Shown here in pieces: positions 45,598 to 55,453 of a stretch of 64,000 bases of DNA (positions are counted from its first letter, which is position 1; every line of letters starts with the position of its first letter). Origin of the DNA: Bacillota bacterium (GTDB taxonomy: Bacteria > Bacillota > Clostridia > Lachnospirales > Lachnospiraceae); assembly GCA_023392615.1 (NCBI GenBank), contig JAEVYT010000041.1, positions 198,999-262,998 of the forward strand. The letters are read 5' to 3'. The position numbers and the translations under genes are program-made. The notes below the pieces were generated by a model that made no database searches, was not told where the DNA came from, and saw only the letters and a list, made by a program, of their open reading frames with translations.

Positions 45598-47910
45598 CTA
45601 AAGCAATCGATTTACACGCATAATAAATTCATCTACATCAATTGGCTTTGTTATATAATCATCCATCCCTGACTTAAGACACTTCTGTCTGTCCTCCTGT
45701 TGCGCATAAGCGGTCATTGCTATAATTGGGATATTGGAAAAATTCGAGTCCTCCCTTATCATTTTGGTCAAATTATAACCATTGATCTCAGGAAGTTGAA
45801 TATCCATTAAAATCAAGTCAACATCATTATTTTGAAGTATCTCGTTTATCTCTGTTCCTTGATATGATGTTATTAATTTGTGTCCCATTTGCGCAACTAT
45901 AATCTCCATAACATTTTGGTTAATCTCGCTATCATCAATGCTTAGAATTGTTTTCGTTTCTTTTTTAGAATTCAATTTCTTATCATAATTTATTAGAGTG
46001 CTGTTATTGATAAGATTACTATTAAGCTCATGACAGTTTTCATAAGTACAACTAAATGTAAAAGTACTGCCCTGTCCTTCTACACTATTGCATGTAATTG
46101 TTCCATCCATGGCTTCGGCAAACCTTTTTGCAATCGTTAATCCTAAACCGGCTCCTCCATACTTCTTGTCAAGATTGAAATCCGCTTGAGAGAACATATC
46201 AAAGATAAACTCCGTCTGATTCTGATTAATGCCTATGCCGGTATCACTTACAATAATTTCAATCAGATTATGATCTGGCTTTTTATCCACTAACTTCGCT
46301 TTTAGAGAAATCCTACCATTATCCGTAAATTTAATAGCATTCGATATAAGATTATTTAAAATTTGGCGAATTTTTTGTACATCTCCTAATAATCTATCCG
46401 GTATTTTTGAATCAACATAATATCCAACCTCAATCCCTTTTTCATTCGCCTCTATTGTTAAGTCGTTAAAGCATTCTTGAAGCATTAGTTTCAATGAAAA
46501 GCAAGTCCTTTTCACTTCTATCTGTCCGTGCTCTACCTTAGAAATATCCAGAATATCCGTAACGATTCCCTTTAGAGTAATCGTTGAAGTCTCCAATATG
46601 CTGATAAGCTTATGATAATCTTCATCAATTGATAGTTTATTTTTTAGCAAACGAGAGGAAGCAATAATTCCATTTAATGGTGTTCTTATTTCATGACTCA
46701 TATTGGCCAAAAAAATGCTTTTTGCTTTTGTTGCTTTTTGCGCTTCGTCAGCTAATAATGACATTCTTTCATTACTTTCTTTTAGTCTTTCCTCTATCAG
46801 TTTTCGATCTGTTACATCCTCATGTGTACCGATTATTCTTATTGGGTTCTCTTTTAAATCATACGATTGGATGGTTCCTTTTGTTCTTAACCATCGGTAT
46901 ACACCATCCCTTGCCAGTATTCTATACTCGACAGTAATTTTGATTTTTTCTTCTAATGCTTTGTTGTATTGATTTTTAATATGCTGGATATCATCTGGGT
47001 GAATTAGTTCAAACCATTCTTTGTAGGTATAGGTCAAAACTTCTTCTCCATATCCAAGCATCACTGCTAAATCACGATTTGTTTTGTAACTTAATCCATC
47101 TATAAAACTATAGTCCCATATGCAGAATTGCCCCCCTTCAAGCGCTATCGCTGCTCTTTCCTGACATTCTTTAATCTCATCCTTCATTTTTATATAATCT
47201 GACAGATCACTGTATATACCAATAAAGCCTATTACCGTTTTTTTTCTGTCAGTTATAGGTGAATAGGATACCGATAATTTAACAACATGTCCGTCTTTAT
47301 GAATTCTGGCCGTCTCTACATTATCGATTGTCTTTCCCAACCATAAGATCTCTTTAATTATCTCCATCTCTTGCTTTCTGTTATTCGGTATAAAAATTTC
47401 AATGGGTTTTCCTATGATATCACTTCTTAGATATCCTAATTTTTTTTCCGCAGCTTTATTCCATATCGTTATACAAAAGTTATGGTCTACCGCTATAATC
47501 GCCTCTTCTGCAATATCCAATGATACATCAAATATTCTTGCCTTCTTGTCTATTAAATCCATTTGTGATATGTCTTGAATTACACTGATGACGTAATTTC
47601 CTTTACTTTTCATGGTAGTCACAGAGCGAATTTTAACATGCGCTTGTGTACCATCTTTTTTACTATGAATTGCTTCAAACTCCAAGCTGTTTTTTAAAGC
47701 TTCATCCAATTGTTTTCTAACAACGGTTTTTTTATCATTCTTACGAAGATCATATATAGACATATTAATGAATTCGTTATAATCGTAACCATAGTATTCA
47801 AGAGCTTTTGTATTAAAGTATTCAATTTTTCCTGACACATCAATTATCAAAACTATATCTAGCATATTATCGAATATAATTTTAAACCAGTCCAATTCTT
47901 TCTTTTCCAT
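45598..47910 (-). CDS. Hybrid sensor histidine kinase with three PAS domains and a C-terminal receiver
   Basis: A 770-residue soluble protein with no membrane segment. PAS domains lie at about 10-115, 125-240 and 255-370 (the last PAS_3-like, GTHEDVTDRK). HisKA has His406 in NMSHEIRTPLNG. The ATPase domain shows NLISNAIKFTD, DTGIGI and GGAGLGLTIAK. The receiver (about 655-768) has SIDDSEINQ, LMDIQLPEING with the phospho-acceptor Asp, and TKPI. An intracellular signal is likely; the output is not evident, because no response-regulator gene adjoins. Confidence 0.92.
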   Translation of the reverse strand: MEKKELDWFKIIFDNMLDIVLIIDVSGKIEYFNTKALEYYGYDYNEFINMSIYDLRKNDKKTVVRKQLDEALKNSLEFEAIHSKKDGTQAHVKIRSVTTMKSKGNYVISVIQDISQMDLIDKKARIFDVSLDIAEEAIIAVDHNFCITIWNKAAEKKLGYLRSDIIGKPIEIFIPNNRKQEMEIIKEILWLGKTIDNVETARIHKDGHVVKLSVSYSPITDRKKTVIGFIGIYSDLSDYIKMKDEIKECQERAAIALEGGQFCIWDYSFIDGLSYKTNRDLAVMLGYGEEVLTYTYKEWFELIHPDDIQHIKNQYNKALEEKIKITVEYRILARDGVYRWLRTKGTIQSYDLKENPIRIIGTHEDVTDRKLIEERLKESNERMSLLADEAQKATKAKSIFLANMSHEIRTPLNGIIASSRLLKNKLSIDEDYHKLISILETSTITLKGIVTDILDISKVEHGQIEVKRTCFSLKLMLQECFNDLTIEANEKGIEVGYYVDSKIPDRLLGDVQKIRQILNNLISNAIKFTDNGRISLKAKLVDKKPDHNLIEIIVSDTGIGINQNQTEFIFDMFSQADFNLDKKYGGAGLGLTIAKRFAEAMDGTITCNSVEGQGSTFTFSCTYENCHELNSNLINNSTLINYDKKLNSKKETKTILSIDDSEINQNVMEIIVAQMGHKLITSYQGTEINEILQNNDVDLILMDIQLPEINGYNLTKMIREDSNFSNIPIIAMTAYAQQEDRQKCLKSGMDDYITKPIDVDEFIMRVNRLL

Positions 47911-48125
47911 GTCGTGCTCCTATCTACGATTATATATCAAAAGTACTCATGCCCAATTTTCGTCCAAATCATAATACTTTGATATGTACATATTATACAC
48001 GCTACGAACAATCTGATGAATATATTTTTAATGAAACTGAACAAATCATTGTTTACAAAAATAATGTGAAATAAAGTATTAGTCTAATAATATAATAGGA
48101 ATAAAGAATAAGATAGTGTGATGAT

Positions 48126-49817
48126 ATGAATATATCGGAGAACGAAAAAATATATGGAAATAACTATGCGGACTTTTTTGTCGAATATTATGGAATCCCA
48201 TCTTTATTGGATCAATATAAAGATGCTGTTCGTGTAGTTAATTTTTTTACTGCTGTAGTATATCTTCCGGTAAGCGAAATGTCATCCGACTCCTTGGCAA
48301 AAGCAAACTATTCCATTCCTGCCTTATATGGATTGACAAATGATATTTCATTGGAAGCTTCAGGGATTATCAAGTTACGTAACATGCCTACTTTCAATCT
48401 GCGGGGGAAGGGTGTGTTGATTGGATTTGCCGATACCGGAATTGATTATACAAATCCTGTTTTCCAAAACACAGACAAAACCACTAGAATTGCCGCCCTC
48501 TGGGATCAGACGATTGAAAGTGATCCAAAATCGGTAAATGTTCCTTACGGAACTGAGTATTCCAGCGAAATGATCAACCGAGCTTTAATGAGTGGGGATT
48601 CTTATCAAATAGTTCCTTCCAAAGATGAGATTGGACACGGTACCATGGTAGCAGGAATTGCTGCAGGAAATGAAATACCTGAAAAAGGGTTCTACGGCGT
48701 AGCTCCGGATTCTGAGTTAATCATGGTAAAACTCAAACCAGCCAAGGCTTATTTAAAGGAGTATTATCGTATTCCCGAGAATCAAATCTGTTTTCAAGAG
48801 AATGACCTTCTCTTTGCTTTGCAATATTTATTGAACTACGCAAGCTATGTAAACAAACCTATCGTTCTATGTATAACCTGTGATACCTCCAGGTATTCTA
48901 GGGATGGAAAAGATTTATTAAGCAGCTGGTTATCACTGCAGGCAAGCTATCCAGGTATTGCCGCTCTTGTTCCTGCCGGTAATGAAGGTAGAGCACGCAG
49001 ACACTTTCATGGAGTAATCAACGAGACCCCCGGTTATGATACGGTGGAGCTTAATATCCCACAAAATGAAACAGGACTTACAATGGGTTTGTGGGGTTCC
49101 TCTCCTAATATCTTTACCCTCGATATTATCTCTCCCTCGGGAGAATATATCCCTAAAATAATTGTTAAGCTAAACGAAACTCAAGAGGTTCGCTTTATAT
49201 TTGAATCAACAATTATTTATATACATTATCAGATCGTAGAACCAGATACCGGTGACCAGATGATCTTCCTGCGGTTTATCAATCCTGCTAAAGGAATTTG
49301 GAAATTTAATGTATATGGAAAAGGATTATTTCCAATGGACTTTAATATCTGGTTACCAATGAATGATTTTGTACTACCTGATACCTATTTTATCCGTTCT
49401 GATCCAGATACTACACTGTTATCATTATCATGTTCCACCATTCCTATCACAGTTACTGCCTATAATGCAGCTGACAACACTCTATTTACCCAAGCAGGCT
49501 TAGGGTACACTAGAAATAATATGGTAAAACCGGATATCGCTGCACCCGGAGTTAACATACTTAGTCCAAGTATCAACCAAGAATTTATTCGTGTAACCGG
49601 TACAAGTGCAGCGGTTGCTCACGCCGCCGGCGTGGCAGCTATGCTTATGGAGTGGGGAGAGGTTGAGGGAAAGTATCGTAATATGAGTACGCAGGATATC
49701 AAAGTGTTTATGACCCGAGGAGCACGTAGAGAGACGGATGATGTTTATCCCAACAAAAATTGGGGATATGGAATTCTAGATATCTTCAATGTTTTTGAAA
49801 GTCTAAAAAAAGGATAA
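48126..49817 (+). CDS. Subtilisin-like serine protease, Csp-like (S8 family), copy 1
   Basis: A 563-residue S8 peptidase. Triad: Asp103 (GFADTGIDYTNP), His171 (GHGTMVAGIAAG) and Ser494 (GTSAAVAHAAG). The long insertion between His and Ser (about 290-420) is typical of clostridial Csp spore-germination proteases and their relatives. There is no signal peptide. Whether it acts in germination is inference. The neighbouring gene encodes a paralogue in the same orientation. Confidence 0.88.
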   Translation: MNISENEKIYGNNYADFFVEYYGIPSLLDQYKDAVRVVNFFTAVVYLPVSEMSSDSLAKANYSIPALYGLTNDISLEASGIIKLRNMPTFNLRGKGVLIGFADTGIDYTNPVFQNTDKTTRIAALWDQTIESDPKSVNVPYGTEYSSEMINRALMSGDSYQIVPSKDEIGHGTMVAGIAAGNEIPEKGFYGVAPDSELIMVKLKPAKAYLKEYYRIPENQICFQENDLLFALQYLLNYASYVNKPIVLCITCDTSRYSRDGKDLLSSWLSLQASYPGIAALVPAGNEGRARRHFHGVINETPGYDTVELNIPQNETGLTMGLWGSSPNIFTLDIISPSGEYIPKIIVKLNETQEVRFIFESTIIYIHYQIVEPDTGDQMIFLRFINPAKGIWKFNVYGKGLFPMDFNIWLPMNDFVLPDTYFIRSDPDTTLLSLSCSTIPITVTAYNAADNTLFTQAGLGYTRNNMVKPDIAAPGVNILSPSINQEFIRVTGTSAAVAHAAGVAAMLMEWGEVEGKYRNMSTQDIKVFMTRGARRETDDVYPNKNWGYGILDIFNVFESLKKG

Positions 49818-49863
49818 TTCTAAACAGTTCGGATGTTGTAACAATTAGATGGGGTGATATGAC

Positions 49864-51573
49864 ATGACGCAAGAAGATAAATATAAAATAACAAGCAATG
49901 ATTATATGGATATTATAATACGATATAATAATAACCCCAATTATTTAAAACCTTATGAAAATTATTCTATTCAAATTATGAATGAAGCTTATGCAGTAGT
50001 TTACATCCCAGTAGCAGATCTGGCTTCCTTCTCTTTACAGGATATAGGCTATTACTCCATTCCAAACTATTACGCTCTCACTGACGAACAGAGTCTAGAT
50101 GCGTCCGGTGTTCAAAAATTAAGAAGAATCCCGTCAACAAATTTAACGGGTAAAGGTGTTATCATTGGAATTATTGATACCGGAATTGACTATACCAATC
50201 CTGTATTTATTAACAGCAATGGCAACACTCGTATATTTTCAATATGGGATCAAACCATAGAAAGTAACAATACTCCGGTTGCTGTATATCCGACCTATTA
50301 TGGTACTGAATTCTCAGCGGAACAAATCAATCAAGCGCTGCGAAGCTCAAATCCGTTAAGTATTGTTCCAAGCGTTGATGAAAATGGCCATGGAACAATG
50401 TTGGCGGGAATTGCAGCAGGGTCAGAAGATAAGTCTAAAAATTTTAGCGGGGTAGCACCCGCAGCAGAATTAATGATTGTCAAACTAAAAGAAGCAAAAA
50501 ACAATCTCAAAGATCTATATTTTATTCCCCACAATATTAATTGCTATCAGGAAAATGATGTTATGTGGGGGCTTCAATATATTCTATACACTGCAAGGTT
50601 ATTAAATCGCCCGCTAGCGATCTGTATTGGCCTTGGAACCTCGCAGGGAGCGCATAATGATTATGGTTTACTTAATACTACCGTAAATCTGGCTGCTGAT
50701 ACTCCACGTGTTGCTTTAACTGTATCCGCCGGTAATGAGGGAGGGTTAAACAGACATTTTTTTAGTGAAGTAAGCCCAACCAGTGGTCCTGTTACTGTAG
50801 AACTAAATATAGCAGATAATGAGTTTGGATTTACAATGGAACTTTGGGGTGATCCTCCGATGATATACACGATGAATATCCTGTCACCCTCTGGAGAAAA
50901 ATTTGCAGTTTACGCCTATAAGTTAACGCAATCTCAAATCATTCGATTTATATTTGATCCAACAATTATTCATATAAATTTTGTTTTAATTGAACAGATT
51001 ACCGGAAAAGAGGTAATCATTCTTCGCTTTGAGAATCCTTCGCCTGGCAGCTGGCGTTTTGAAGTATTGGGAAAAGGCAATGTGAAAGGTGCGTTTCATA
51101 TGTGGCTTCCGGTAAGTAATCTTATATCAAAAGATACCTATTTCGTAAATGCCACCTCAAACACAACGATAACTTCTCCAGGTAATTGCTCACTATGTAT
51201 TACCGCAACAGCGTATAATTCCATCAACGGAACCTTATACAATAATGCCGGAAGAGGCTTTTCTACATCTAATATCATCAACCCTGATTTGGCGGCTCCT
51301 GGTGTCGATATTCTAGCTCCTACCCTCAGACATGAATTCACTAGAATAACCGGAACAAGTGCTGCTGCGGCTCATACAACCGGAATCACTGCTTTATTAT
51401 TAGAATGGAGCGTTGTAAAAAACAATTACCCCGATGTTGATACGGTAAGCTTAAAGAAATTTCTAATACGTGGGGCGAAGAGGGATAGTAGATTAACATA
51501 CCCAAATCCCGATTGGGGTTATGGCATTATTGATGTATTTAACACCTTTGATGTATTACGCACCATTGTATAA
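49864..51573 (+). CDS. Subtilisin-like serine protease, Csp-like (S8 family), copy 2
   Basis: A 569-residue paralogue of the preceding protein, alike along its length (for example DTGIDYTNPVF, GTEYSSE/GTEFSAE, TGTSAA and NWGYGILD/DWGYGIID). Triad: Asp105, His176 and Ser499. GGGGTGAT lies upstream of the ATG, 46 bases after the first gene, so the two are probably one unit. A tandem duplication followed by divergence is the simplest origin. Confidence 0.88.
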   Translation: MTQEDKYKITSNDYMDIIIRYNNNPNYLKPYENYSIQIMNEAYAVVYIPVADLASFSLQDIGYYSIPNYYALTDEQSLDASGVQKLRRIPSTNLTGKGVIIGIIDTGIDYTNPVFINSNGNTRIFSIWDQTIESNNTPVAVYPTYYGTEFSAEQINQALRSSNPLSIVPSVDENGHGTMLAGIAAGSEDKSKNFSGVAPAAELMIVKLKEAKNNLKDLYFIPHNINCYQENDVMWGLQYILYTARLLNRPLAICIGLGTSQGAHNDYGLLNTTVNLAADTPRVALTVSAGNEGGLNRHFFSEVSPTSGPVTVELNIADNEFGFTMELWGDPPMIYTMNILSPSGEKFAVYAYKLTQSQIIRFIFDPTIIHINFVLIEQITGKEVIILRFENPSPGSWRFEVLGKGNVKGAFHMWLPVSNLISKDTYFVNATSNTTITSPGNCSLCITATAYNSINGTLYNNAGRGFSTSNIINPDLAAPGVDILAPTLRHEFTRITGTSAAAAHTTGITALLLEWSVVKNNYPDVDTVSLKKFLIRGAKRDSRLTYPNPDWGYGIIDVFNTFDVLRTIV

Positions 51574-51604
51574 GACAGATGGATTTTCAAAAACAAAAGA
51601 AAAA

Positions 51605-51663
51605 TCTGTTACAATTGGCTCCTCGTCCCTTATGGTTTCAATAAAACGAACAATTGTAACAGA
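51605..51663 (-). terminator. Terminator of the MORN-like gene
   Basis: TCTGTTACAATTG and CAATTGTAACAGA form a perfect 13-bp stem. On the minus strand it is followed by TTTTTCTTTTG. It also separates the convergent protease genes. Confidence 0.8.
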
Positions 51664-51684
51664 CTCCTACAAATATCTTAATTA

Positions 51685-51981
51685 TTAGAACTCTTTATTA
51701 ACTTTTTTGCTCTTATTTGTAATCTTATACTTTTTCCCTTCCTCATCATAAGTTATCCATTCTCCAATGGATTCCCCTTTTTCAAAATACCCCGAACGTT
51801 TTATTGTACCATCCGGACGATACCATTCCCAATAACCTTCCGGTTGATTATCAACCATCTTTCCTTTCGACCACATGGTCGTTCCATTTGCATGATATTT
51901 AATTGTGTAGCCGTCTATTATTTCGAGTTTCTTTTCTTTGACTCCATTAGGATGAATTAAATCACATTTTTCTTTATCCAT
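51685..51981 (-). CDS. Small MORN-variant repeat protein (YwqK-like)
   Basis: A 98-residue cytoplasmic protein. Repeated YxxDGTxxxxGxxxxG-type units are visible (YHANGTTMWSKGKMVDN, YRPDGTIKRSGYFEKG), as in the MORN_2 repeats of YwqK-like proteins. Some database entries call such proteins antitoxins, but no toxin gene is adjacent. Function unknown. Confidence 0.65.
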   Translation of the reverse strand: MDKEKCDLIHPNGVKEKKLEIIDGYTIKYHANGTTMWSKGKMVDNQPEGYWEWYRPDGTIKRSGYFEKGESIGEWITYDEEGKKYKITNKSKKVNKEF

Positions 51982-52158
51982 CTGATATGCTCCTTATTTA
52001 AGTTTTAAGATCTAATGTTTATTACATGTTCTATAGAGTATCTATCGTCTTAAAAATAATTTTGATAAGTTAAGTATAAAAATAAACCCTGATTTTTTCA
52101 ACGAAAATCTTTATTTATCTTAATTTTGTACTCCTGATAATGAAAAATATAAATTGTA

Positions 52159-52191
52159 ACAGCCATCCGAATAAAATTTTCGAATGGCTGT
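52159..52191 (-). terminator. Terminator of the ABC-F gene
   Basis: ACAGCCAT and ATGGCTGT pair, with further pairing inside (CGAA/TTCG). On the minus strand T-rich sequence follows. It lies 30 bases after the ABC-F stop. Confidence 0.7.
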
Positions 52192-52220
52192 GTATAATAT
52201 ACCTTCTCTATCATATTTGA

Positions 52221-53702
52221 CTATGAAAGAATAATAGTTTTTGTCGCAACATTCTCACAAAAGGAAACATCATGCTCCACAAATAAAATCGTAGGTTGGA
52301 TTTCAATCAATAAATCTTCTAGCTGCATGCGTGAGATAACATCAATAAAGTTAAGTGGTTCATCCCATATATACAAGTGGGCTTTTTCACATAAGCTTTT
52401 TGCAATCAACACCTTTTTCTTTTGTCCTCCACTGAAATCCTCCATATTTTTATCGAATTGCTCTCTGGAAAAGTCCAGTTTTCTAAGAATTGATTTGAAT
52501 AAACTCTCATCAATCTGATGATTGTATGCGTAATCAGATAAGCTACCCATCAAACCGGAAGTATCTTGGGATACATAGGATATAATTAACTGATCATTCT
52601 TTCTTATTACTCCCTGATAAGATATCTTTTCTCCCATAAGCAGCTTTAGTATGCTTGATTTCCCACTACCATTCTTACCTTGTATCGCTATTCGTTCTCC
52701 TTTGTTGATATCAAAACTTATTCCCTCACAGATAACTCGTTTATCATATGTGATTGATATATCAATCAGCTCTACAAGTTTCTTATCATGAAAGGATAAT
52801 GGGAATAGCTCCAGTTTTTCATTGGATTCAATATTCTTTAGTAATTTTGATTTTTCCACAATCATATTTTGCTGTCTCGATTCGATATTCTTCGCTCTCT
52901 TCATCATTTTGGCAGCTTTATGACCAACATAACCTCGATCTATTTTACTACCCGAGTTGTTATTACTAAACTTACTTTGCTCCACATTATCAGACCAGGA
53001 AGAGGTACGTCTAGCAGATGCTGAAAGTCGATTAATATCCTTTTTAAGCTTCTCGTTTTCCGCTAGTTCAAACGAATCCTGCAATTCCTTATTATTCCAC
53101 CAGGACGAGAAGTTCCCCTTCTGAATCTCAATGTTGGTTTTATTGATGGAGAGAATATGGTCGATACTGTGATCCAAGAAAAACCTATCATGTGATATCA
53201 AAATAAACCCCTTTTTCCTTCTTAAATACTCGCTAAGTTTCTTCCTACCATCTACATCCAGATGATTTGTCGGCTCATCAATCAATAGGAAGGAATTTTC
53301 TTTTAAAAACATACCCGCTAATAATGCTTTCGTCTGTTCTCCTTTTGAAAGGGTAGAAAACTGTCGATAGAAAACATCTTCATCCATATCGAGTAATGAC
53401 AGCTCTTTTATAATCTCCCAGTCCAACGAGTTTGGGCTGATTTCGCGAATAATATTAATTGTAAAGTCATCCTGTTCCTGTACCTCATAAGGGAAATATT
53501 CAAAAGCAACATTAGAGTTAATACTTCCTGAATATTCATATTTTCCTAACAAGAGATTAAGGAAGGTAGTTTTTCCTCGACCATTTCTTCCGGTAAATCC
53601 CAACTTCCAATCAGTATCAATTTGAAAGCTGACATTTAAAAATATATTATCATAACTTCCTTCATAAGCAAAAGTTAAGTTTGTTACATTGATTAAAGAC
53701 AT
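52221..53702 (-). CDS. Lsa-type ABC-F ribosomal protection protein
   Basis: A 493-residue soluble protein with two ATPase domains and no membrane part. First domain: FTGRNGRGKTT, LSKGEQTK, LIDEPTNHLDV. Second: GKNGSGKSS, FSGGQKKK, IWDEPLNFID. The linker (about 195-310) is long and basic (SSWSDNVEQSKFSNNN), as in Lsa/Vga-type factors that dislodge lincosamide, streptogramin A and pleuromutilin drugs from the ribosome. AAAGGAGG precedes the ATG. The upstream leader with a small ORF suggests antibiotic-induced control. The drug range cannot be read from sequence. Confidence 0.87.
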   Translation of the reverse strand: MSLINVTNLTFAYEGSYDNIFLNVSFQIDTDWKLGFTGRNGRGKTTFLNLLLGKYEYSGSINSNVAFEYFPYEVQEQDDFTINIIREISPNSLDWEIIKELSLLDMDEDVFYRQFSTLSKGEQTKALLAGMFLKENSFLLIDEPTNHLDVDGRKKLSEYLRRKKGFILISHDRFFLDHSIDHILSINKTNIEIQKGNFSSWWNNKELQDSFELAENEKLKKDINRLSASARRTSSWSDNVEQSKFSNNNSGSKIDRGYVGHKAAKMMKRAKNIESRQQNMIVEKSKLLKNIESNEKLELFPLSFHDKKLVELIDISITYDKRVICEGISFDINKGERIAIQGKNGSGKSSILKLLMGEKISYQGVIRKNDQLIISYVSQDTSGLMGSLSDYAYNHQIDESLFKSILRKLDFSREQFDKNMEDFSGGQKKKVLIAKSLCEKAHLYIWDEPLNFIDVISRMQLEDLLIEIQPTILFVEHDVSFCENVATKTIILS

Positions 53703-53762
53703 CTATTAGTCCTCCTTTAGTAATATAAAATATCATCACAAAAGTCGGATTATATGGCGACA

Positions 53763-53846
53763 TTAACCTTCATATAACATCGCCGTTTTATCCGCTTTTA
53801 TATGAAGAAAATCAGGTGTGATTAAGGTAATTATACTTATCATCAT
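53763..53846 (-). CDS. 27-codon upstream ORF in the ABC-F leader
   Basis: ATG at 53846 follows AGAAGGAGG with a four-base gap and encodes 27 residues (MMISIITLITPDF at the start). The stop lies 60 bases before the ABC-F start. Such leader peptides often serve ribosome-mediated attenuation of resistance genes. The frame is open further upstream to 53990, but no ribosome binding site is seen there. Confidence 0.55.
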   Translation of the reverse strand: MMISIITLITPDFLHIKADKTAMLYEG

Positions 53847-54064
53847 AGTACCTCCTTCTCTTATTATAAAATAATTCTTAGCACACTCTCGCGCTAAGTT
53901 TGTTCTGCCATAGCTAAGTAAATCCATTCCTATAAAATAACAAGGTATCAGCCAGCTGATGTTTCGCACTAAGTCGGCGAAACAAAACATTGCCGCAAAG
54001 TATTGTCCTGCCAGGAAGGCTTTTGCATACTAACAAATTCGGAATTCTCTAATATACAAAATAA
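53847..54064 (-). promoter_or_regulatory. Structured 5' leader upstream of the ABC-F uORF
   Basis: Several stems are seen. TGTTTCGC/GCGAAACA (53960-53984) is one. The palindrome ATCAGCCAGCTGAT (53947-53960) shares one base with it. CTTAGC/GCTAAG (53877-53898) is followed on the minus strand by AATTATTTTAT, a terminator-like end just before the uORF. The remaining upstream sequence to 54378 shows only AT-rich DNA and the hairpin at 54064-54092. Confidence 0.5.
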
Positions 54065-54092
54065 GCTGCAAGAATGAATCATTCTTACAGCT
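54064..54092 (-). terminator. Hairpin terminator, end of the phzF transcript or start of the ABC-F leader
   Basis: On the minus strand AGCTGTAAGAATGA pairs with TCATTCTTGCAGCT (one mismatch) and is followed by TATTTTGT. It lies between the phzF-like gene and the ABC-F leader. Confidence 0.7.
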
Positions 54093-54378
54093 CTAAATTA
54101 TACATGGTTTGTTACATACATATACCCCGTATAGATAAGAGAAATCAGAACAATTTTCTTGCATAGCCATAACAAAAGCAAGTAGAAATAATCTACTTTA
54201 TTACTCTTTTTATGAAACTAAAATTAGCAAGAAAAATTGAACATCTTTTCACCTCAAATATTTATTTTTTCTTATTATACTTTAATCCCGAAGAAAAATC
54301 AACCTCCGTATTGCCTTTACTTTATAAATGTCTTTTCCAATCAATCTGTTATTTACCAAATTATTAGTATCAATCTCA

Positions 54379-55239
54379 TTATATATCTATGTCTATAACT
54401 ATGAAATCACTTGCCCTTCCTCCAACTTTAACTTTTGTAATTTCATTATTTTGTAAAGAAAGAGAGACGAGAATTTCAGAAGGTTTATTCATTCTATCCC
54501 CTTGATTAATAAAGATTCTCATTGCCTGTTGTTCGTTAATGAGTCCATATTGATATAGATAACATCCAAGTGCTCCATTTGAAGTTCCTGTGGCCGCTTC
54601 TTCCGGTATATCATATAACGGTGCAAAGTTTCTACAGAAAATGTTATTTCCATCTTCTATAGCAAATACATGAAATCCCACAACATTGTATTTCCTACTG
54701 ATGTTTTTAATCTTATCAAAATTAGGACTAATTGAATGAAGTGTATGGATGCTATTCACTGGTATTATAATATCCCTTAGTCCGGTGGATACCACCTGAA
54801 TCGGAAAATTTTTTATAAACTGTGTTTCTTCTATATTTAGAGAATCAGAAATTTTACATGCATCAACAATATCAGAAAACACAGGGGCAGGCTGCTCCAT
54901 CACAACAAAATCATTCTGAATATCTATCCCTAATACTCCTGCCTTTGTTTCTTGTCTATAGCTACCCGGTTTTATAATTCCTAGTTTGGCTAATGTAGAG
55001 GCGGTGGCGATAGTAGCATGGCCACAGAGCTCCACTTCTTCAACTGGTGTGAAGAATCTCAATCTATAATCTGCACAGTCTGACTTTAATACGAAGGCAG
55101 TTTCGCTAAAGCCTACCTTTGCAGCAATCTTTTGCATCTCATCTTCGGATAAAAAATCGGCATTTATAACGATTCCAGCCGTGTTCCCTCCTTCCGGAGT
55201 TTTGATAAATGCATTAACTTTATAAACTTTACTTATCAT
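54379..55239 (-). CDS. PhzF family isomerase/epimerase-like protein
   Basis: About 286 residues from the ATG at 55239 (MISKVYKVNAF), the usual family start; the frame opens nine codons earlier. The two-lobed diaminopimelate-epimerase fold is indicated by EGGNTAGIVIN, GFSETAFVL (catalytic-type Glu), RFFTPVEEVELCGHATIA and EAATGTSNGALGCYL. Members range from phenazine synthesis to unknown isomerases; no phenazine genes are present. Substrate unknown. Confidence 0.88.
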   Translation of the reverse strand: MISKVYKVNAFIKTPEGGNTAGIVINADFLSEDEMQKIAAKVGFSETAFVLKSDCADYRLRFFTPVEEVELCGHATIATASTLAKLGIIKPGSYRQETKAGVLGIDIQNDFVVMEQPAPVFSDIVDACKISDSLNIEETQFIKNFPIQVVSTGLRDIIIPVNSIHTLHSISPNFDKIKNISRKYNVVGFHVFAIEDGNNIFCRNFAPLYDIPEEAATGTSNGALGCYLYQYGLINEQQAMRIFINQGDRMNKPSEILVSLSLQNNEITKVKVGGRASDFIVIDIDI

Positions 55240-55347
55240 ACATACACCATTCTCTCTATTACGCATGGTCTTCTTAATCTGGGGCCTATTCAGATCCCCT
55301 CCGGGCAGTACATTATTTTATACTAATTTCCACCCTTATACAATAAG

Positions 55348-55393
55348 GAAGAGGAGGTTACAAAGCAAATAATTGTTTCGTAACTTCCTCTTC
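55348..55393 (-). terminator. Hairpin downstream of the amino-acid ABC operon
   Basis: GAAGAGGAGGTTAC and GTAACTTCCTCTTC pair over 14 bases with one mismatch. It lies 60 bases after the last gene of the operon. There is no clear T-run. Confidence 0.6.
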
Positions 55394-55453
55394 GACAACC
55401 AGTAAAAGGTCTTACTGTGTTAAATATTGGATTCGTATCAATTTATGATATTG

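Noticed and set aside
51685..51981. Toxin-antitoxin module (YwqK-like proteins are sometimes labelled antitoxin)
   Set aside because: No toxin-like gene adjoins; neighbours are a protease gene and an ABC-F gene with separate terminators.
53763..53990. 75-codon ORF upstream of the ABC-F gene as a full protein gene
   Set aside because: The upstream ATG has no ribosome binding site and its sequence runs through leader hairpins; only the last 27 codons have a strong start.
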